A DNA stretch of 11,417 nucleotides, from positions 1 through 11,417 of the forward strand of contig JAAMPI010001682.1 of the NCBI GenBank assembly GCA_013054445.1, given 5' to 3'. Below the pieces are notes generated by a model. That model was not told where the DNA came from. It made no database searches and saw nothing but the letters and a program-made list of their open reading frames with translations. Shown here piece by piece: positions 7,968 to 11,417 of the stretch (position 1 is the stretch's first letter; each line of letters opens with the position of its first letter). The stretch comes from Cudoniella acicularis (lineage: Eukaryota; Ascomycota; Leotiomycetes; Helotiales; Helotiaceae). A program made the position numbers and the translations under genes.

Positions 7968-8643
7968 TATAAAACATACACTCCACGCCACCAAGGCTCA
8001 AGAGTTAAGTTTCCGACTGCTCAACACAAAACTCACAAGGACAACCTCAACAACGAGACTCTGCGTTTATCGAAAAGGTATTAGAAGGGTATTTGAATTT
8101 GAATTTTTTTATTACTAGGAATCGGAATCAGGGATTAGTGAGTGTTGTTAAAGAAGTTTTGGAGAAGCGCAGGAAGGGGAGAGTTTTTCTTGTTAAAGTC
8201 ACTGTCACATAATGACACTGTTGTCATTCTTGAAATCTATCAATCGAACGAACACAAATCTAACAGCACACTAAAGGGTTGCTTCTTCTCATTACTCTAT
8301 CTCCCTTACTTCGAGCAGAAAGAGTCATGATATGGAAGTCGCACATGCCGCCTTCCTTTGCTGGAACTCGAACTTTCTCATACAACTTCAGCCGCTCTTC
8401 CATGCTCACGCTTAGGAAATTTATGTCGCCATGCTCCAGTCTTTGCTTAATGTGCTCAGGGATATTAGACTCGCGGGTTCTTGATTTAAGTTGACCCGCC
8501 CAAGGCAGCGCACGCCCTCTACTGAACGAACCCCATGTTGACCTGTTCTGTTCCTGGTTCTTGCTTCCCAGCACTTGTATTGAAGACTTTGCAAGGTGGA
8601 TTTTTTGATGCTTACCGTGGATTAAACCATAGGCCCTTCCCCC
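7968..8643 (+). repeat. Array unit 7
   Basis: TATAAAAC is at 7968-7975. Element I (8219-8268) has arms TGTTGTCA and TAACAGCA, preceded by a further GTCACATAATGAC inverted repeat (8199-8216 region). Element II is at 8473-8499, where the arms are GCGGGT and ACCCGC, a perfect 6-bp pair although the sequence differs from the other copies. Its 254-bp spacing from element I predicted its position. Confidence 0.35.
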
Positions 8644-8715
8644 TTTTATACCAATGTCCTTTGCCGCCGCTACACTATGTATGGTCCGTGGGTTTGCGCA
8701 CCTACGGTTAACACT
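8260..8715 (-). pseudogene. Coding-like minus-strand fragment of unknown family
   Basis: The minus strand is open for about 150 codons from just after a TGA at 8718-8716 to a stop at 8262-8260, with no ATG near its 5' end. Composition is protein-like: IHSVAAAKDIGIKGGRAY, then SNIPEHIKQRLEHGDINF, then SMEERLKLYEKVRVPAKEGG, with Lys/Glu-rich amphipathic stretches. GTAAGG at 8309-8304 could be a splice donor ending the coding part near MTLSAR. A GTAAGC at 8615-8610 and AG at 8575-8574 could bound a 42-nt intron, but no good branch site is seen. Just upstream another frame reads DLTYEESIYSLK, hinting at a frameshift. I do not recognise the family. It overlaps unit 7, so either the unit reading here or this one may be wrong. 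Confidence 0.35.
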
Positions 8716-8842
8716 TCAAAGAGTAAATACTTTCTTCGTATGTGAGGTCCTTGCAAAGAAGGGAATGCAATCTCATTTATTCTTTCTTTTAGTTTCCATA
8801 GTTCAGCGTTCGCTGACTTTTCAGTTATTTAATGCTTTTTAA
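8654..8842 (+). CDS. Doubtful 62-codon ORF
   Basis: The frame is ATG-initiated and ends in TAA, with a hydrophobic segment HLFFLLVSIV near the C-terminus. The weak TTTTATACC element is only 10 bp upstream, too close to serve as its TATA box. Its first part overlaps the minus-strand coding-like fragment, which looks more protein-like. It may be an eighth degraded unit: LLVSIVQRSLTF is faintly like LLFSKFVHRMTF of unit 1. Low confidence. Confidence 0.12.
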   Translation: MSFAAATLCMVRGFAHLRLTLQRVNTFFVCEVLAKKGMQSHLFFLLVSIVQRSLTFQLFNAF

Positions 8843-9362
8843 TTGTTATGTCTACGTCACACAGCACCGAGCGCGCTCTCTCTTTTATTGTTTTTTTATA
8901 AAGAGAACCACATCATCTAAAAAGCAAAATATGTTTGAAAAAGTAATACAAAACAATAAGAATTACGAAGCATCCTCGGTAAGTGTTTCTGAATAAATAA
9001 TTTCGAGAGGAGGTTTAAACTCATCGTCGTCTAATTTTAAAATTCTGCTTGCAAACAGGGATGCAAGTTGTGCTACTGGGTAAGTTATAATCACAATCGG
9101 TACTTCGAAGTACAACGTCCTATACGAACTCGCTTCTCACGTCATCAACAGCTCCGAGAGTATTTTGTGCTCGGCGTGGTAGTAATTTTTTGGGGGGTTT
9201 CACGCATCGGTAGCGCTGATCGTCAGTAATGTCACTCGATCGATGCTCAATACGCGTATTCCAACTCACAAAGCAAATCTGGATACATCAACCTTCACAG
9301 TCTCGCAAACAGATTAGACCTATCGATACCAATTGAGCTTCATTTAACGAAACTCCATTAGA
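8843..9362. other. Upstream region of the HET-domain gene; no gene seen
   Basis: AT-rich sequence with no frame worth reporting and no clear copy of element I or II. No convincing TATA box was found close to the HET start. The promoter of the HET gene presumably lies here. Confidence 0.5.
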
Positions 9363-11417
9363 ATGCATTATTCCCTTCTAAACACCACACGGAACGAAAT
9401 CCGCCTCCTCACTCTCCTCCCCTCCTCCTCACCCTCAAGCAACCCAAACCCAACCTCAGAGGTACAATGCACCCTAACACACGCCTCACTCTTCAACCCC
9501 CCTCCCTACATCGCTCTCTCCTACCACTGGGGCCTAGCAAAAGACACTCTTGTCTCAATCACCCTAAACGGCCAACCCTTCAACGCAACAGCGAATTTAA
9601 AAGCTGCTCTTATCCAACTGCAGAAATCGGGACTCAAGACATTGTGGATCGACGCAGTGTGTATAGATCAAGAAAACGCCGAGGAGAAGAGCCAGCAGAT
9701 TTTGCAGATGGGTGCTATATATAGGAAGGCGACGATGACGATCGCTTGGCTGGGGGAAGAAAACGAGACGTCGGGAACGGCGTTCCTGTTTATTGAGAGA
9801 TTTTGGGAATTTCAACAAAAGAGTGAGCAGGAAGTGTCCTCGTTAAAGATCGTCGTCAATGAGAATAGAAATGGGGAGATGAAGCCGGGAATTACTATAT
9901 TCAACGATGAACAGGACGCTGTTAATGCCATTGCTGCATTCTTACACCTACTTCGTCGCCCCTACTGGCGCCGCATCTGGATCATCCAAGAACTAGCCCT
10001 CAGTCGCACTATTGAAATCCTCTGCGGCCCTCACAAAACCCCCTGGTCAAAATTAGAAAACGCTTTACGGCAAATGAAAATCTTCTACTGGCGACAAGTA
10101 GATGCGCACACCGGGTTCACGCGCCTTCTCAACATCCAGAAATTCAGAGAAGATGCTATGAGCGACAAACCGGTGCACTTCCTCGAAGCAATTGGACGGA
10201 GCCAGTCTTCGCTTGCTACCGAGGAGAGGGATAAGGTGTTTGCTGTGCTTCAGTTGGCGTATAATGGGAATGCTTTTATCCCGGTTCCGAATTACTTGCA
10301 AGATGTTGGTGATCTCTGTCGAGATATTACTATGTCTGCAATATCGCTATCGAGATCCCTAGATGTGATTGCTTTTTTAGGGAATTCGAAAGATGGGATG
10401 GAGGAGCCGACTTGGGTGCCTCACTGGCTGGCTACTACTAGTAGATGGGGCTCTCGGGCTGACGAGAGGAGATTCAGATATCTACTTGGGAATGCGCAGT
10501 CCCGAGTAAACAATCCTTCTTCAGGTCAAAGAGTGTGCCATACCCAGGCTCAAGGTACCGGTATGCCGAATCTTTGGTATGCTACAAGAGATTCTCAGAT
10601 CGATATGCAGTTGAAGGGGCCTATGTTAAGTGTCAAGGGATTCATCATCGACGAGGTCACTACTTTAAGCTGTACCTTTGATGGTAGTCCCGGCATCAGC
10701 TCAAACGCACCTCCTTCCAACAAGATCCCGCAAACCCAAGCAATTACAAACAACAACCCTTACCGGAAACCCTCCTCCTTTTCCTCCTCTCAAAATCCCA
10801 CCCCATCTCCAACAATCCTCAAACAGCACAAATTCAATCCACGCCACCTCCCCATTCTCACACTACACAACCAAAACCCCCCTGAAACCTTCGAAACCCT
10901 CTTCCACCTCTTCTTCTCCATCAATAATACTCCCAACCAAAACGTTCATTACAAAAAACAAGCTTTCCAAGCCTTCTACACCTTCTGGCCCTACCGCCTA
11001 GAAAAACAACGTGATCAATATCCCGCTCTATTTTCCTGGTTCACACTCAATGCCTCCCTGACATTCCATGGCAGGACTTTAGACCAATGGCTGCGTGGCC
11101 GTCCTAGCCACTTTCCCACCATCTCAATCTCAAACTTCCTCCAGAAAAAGCACACATCACCCCCCTCCTCCTCTTTAAAGAATAACGCCTTCTTACCGTC
11201 GCAAAAATCACAAAAAGAAGAGGACATATATGCAACTATGCAGCAAGCCTTACAGTGGAATATGAGGTTCATGGCTTCAGAGAAAGATTATCTAGGCTGG
11301 GCAGATAGTAAAGCACAAGTAGGTGATAAGATAGCGCTATTGATGGGGTGTAGTGTGCCTGTTTTGCTGAGGGCGAGGAGAGAGGGCGGTTGGCATGTTG
11401 TGGGGGATGCGGTTGTT
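9363..11417 (+). CDS. HET-domain (heterokaryon incompatibility) protein, 3' end outside window
   Basis: An uninterrupted frame of 685 codons runs to the window edge without an intron. ATG 9363 is the first after an in-frame TAA (9345-9347) and has A at -3. The N-terminus (NEIRLLTLLP, residues 11-20) and the HET domain are clear: YIALSYHWG at 49-57, LWIDAVCIDQEN at 94-105, MGAIYRKATMTIAWLG at 116-131, RRPYWRRIWIIQELALSR at 198-215 and TEERDKVFAVLQLA at 286-299. Residues about 441-500 are rich in Ser, Pro, Asn and Thr, a probable disordered linker. The tail GDKIALLMGCSVPVLLR (654-670) and GWHVVGD (676-682) is the usual C-terminal motif of these proteins, so little is probably missing. Known role: HET domains act in allorecognition and can trigger cell death when non-self hyphae fuse. 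The partner and specificity cannot be inferred. Confidence 0.95.
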   Translation, partial: MHYSLLNTTRNEIRLLTLLPSSSPSSNPNPTSEVQCTLTHASLFNPPPYIALSYHWGLAKDTLVSITLNGQPFNATANLKAALIQLQKSGLKTLWIDAVCIDQENAEEKSQQILQMGAIYRKATMTIAWLGEENETSGTAFLFIERFWEFQQKSEQEVSSLKIVVNENRNGEMKPGITIFNDEQDAVNAIAAFLHLLRRPYWRRIWIIQELALSRTIEILCGPHKTPWSKLENALRQMKIFYWRQVDAHTGFTRLLNIQKFREDAMSDKPVHFLEAIGRSQSSLATEERDKVFAVLQLAYNGNAFIPVPNYLQDVGDLCRDITMSAISLSRSLDVIAFLGNSKDGMEEPTWVPHWLATTSRWGSRADERRFRYLLGNAQSRVNNPSSGQRVCHTQAQGTGMPNLWYATRDSQIDMQLKGPMLSVKGFIIDEVTTLSCTFDGSPGISSNAPPSNKIPQTQAITNNNPYRKPSSFSSSQNPTPSPTILKQHKFNPRHLPILTLHNQNPPETFETLFHLFFSINNTPNQNVHYKKQAFQAFYTFWPYRLEKQRDQYPALFSWFTLNASLTFHGRTLDQWLRGRPSHFPTISISNFLQKKHTSPPSSSLKNNAFLPSQKSQKEEDIYATMQQALQWNMRFMASEKDYLGWADSKAQVGDKIALLMGCSVPVLLRARREGGWHVVGDAVV

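Larger units (their letters stand above)
3690..8643. repeat. Array of about seven strongly diverged tandem units, 630-830 bp each
   Basis: TATA-like boxes recur at 3690, 4393, 5026, 5858, 6622, 7269 and 7968, with a weak one at 8644. Element I (an inverted repeat of about 50 bp with TGTCA-type left and TGACAGC-type right arms) starts at 3914 (weak), 4615, 5318 (weak), 6225, 6861, 7497 and 8219. Element II (around GTTAATTTATA) starts at 4880, 5706, 6483, 7119, 7749 and 8473. The order never changes. Element I to II is 265, 388, 258, 258, 252 and 254 bp. Element II to the next TATA-like box is 146, 152, 139, 150, 219 and 171 bp. Several units also share a TTCAATTC-like stretch and AGTGAATA before the TATA box (5004, 5789, 7187). 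These were aligned by eye; DNA between anchors is mostly unalignable. The coding strand is undecided: element II read on the minus strand (GGSTATAAATTAAC) itself looks like a TATA box. Confidence 0.5.

Noticed and set aside
4615..8499. Elements I and II as the two ends of a MITE or other transposon
   Set aside because: Their sequences are not inverted copies of each other, no target-site duplications were seen, and no transposase-like frame lies between them.
3690..8643. CRISPR array, tRNA or rRNA genes in the repetitive middle
   Set aside because: The repeats are far too diverged and widely spaced for CRISPR, and the sequence is fungal. No tRNA box A/B or cloverleaf and no rRNA signature was recognised.
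10065..10301. Minus-strand frames at 9597-9818, 10065-10301 and 11015-11272
   Set aside because: All are antisense to the HET gene, which is open and motif-rich on the plus strand.
10678..11001. 107-codon Pro/Ser/Thr-rich plus-strand frame
   Set aside because: It starts at TTG and is the shifted-frame shadow of a C-rich part of the open HET frame.

Overview
The window looks like nuclear DNA of a filamentous ascomycete (Pezizomycotina). The evidence is two fungal-type self/non-self recognition genes at the ends, introns of about 50 nt with GTAAGT/GTATGT donors and a CTAAC branch site, and good eukaryotic start contexts. The genus cannot be told from the sequence. Four N bases (76, 1459, 1461, 1479) show that base quality is imperfect near the left end.

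Left (1-2578, minus strand): a three-exon fungal NLR (STAND) gene that runs off the window. Its order is a HeLo-like N-terminal domain, coiled-coil linker, NACHT ATPase, winged-helix/helical region, then ankyrin repeats of 99 bp. Two single-base insertions relative to the sister repeats break the frame of the last visible ankyrin repeat.

NLR upstream region (2579-3689): no convincing gene, but five CACGTG sites in 570 bp, two of them inside longer perfect palindromes (3384-3393 and 3401-3414).

Middle (about 3690-8643): nearly 5 kb without a long gene, but not featureless. I read it as about seven strongly diverged tandem units of roughly 630-830 bp. Each has a TATA-like box, then (at +220 to +370) an imperfect palindrome of about 50 bp built on TGTCA/TGACAGC (element I), then (usually another 252-265 bp on) a second short element around GTTAATTTATA (element II), and about 140-150 bp later the next TATA-like box. 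The DNA between these anchors has largely diverged. Fragments suggest decayed small genes, the best being a possible single-pass membrane protein exon at 3822-4035. A separate minus-strand coding-like stretch lies at 8260-8715. This array is the least explained part of the window.

Right (9363-11417, plus strand): an intronless HET-domain (heterokaryon incompatibility) gene, open for 685 codons and cut by the window end just before its expected C-terminus.

Together this resembles an allorecognition or fungal immunity neighbourhood: an NLR sensor and a HET-domain protein flank a decayed, repetitive, apparently fast-evolving stretch. Any functional link between the flanking genes and the array is inference.
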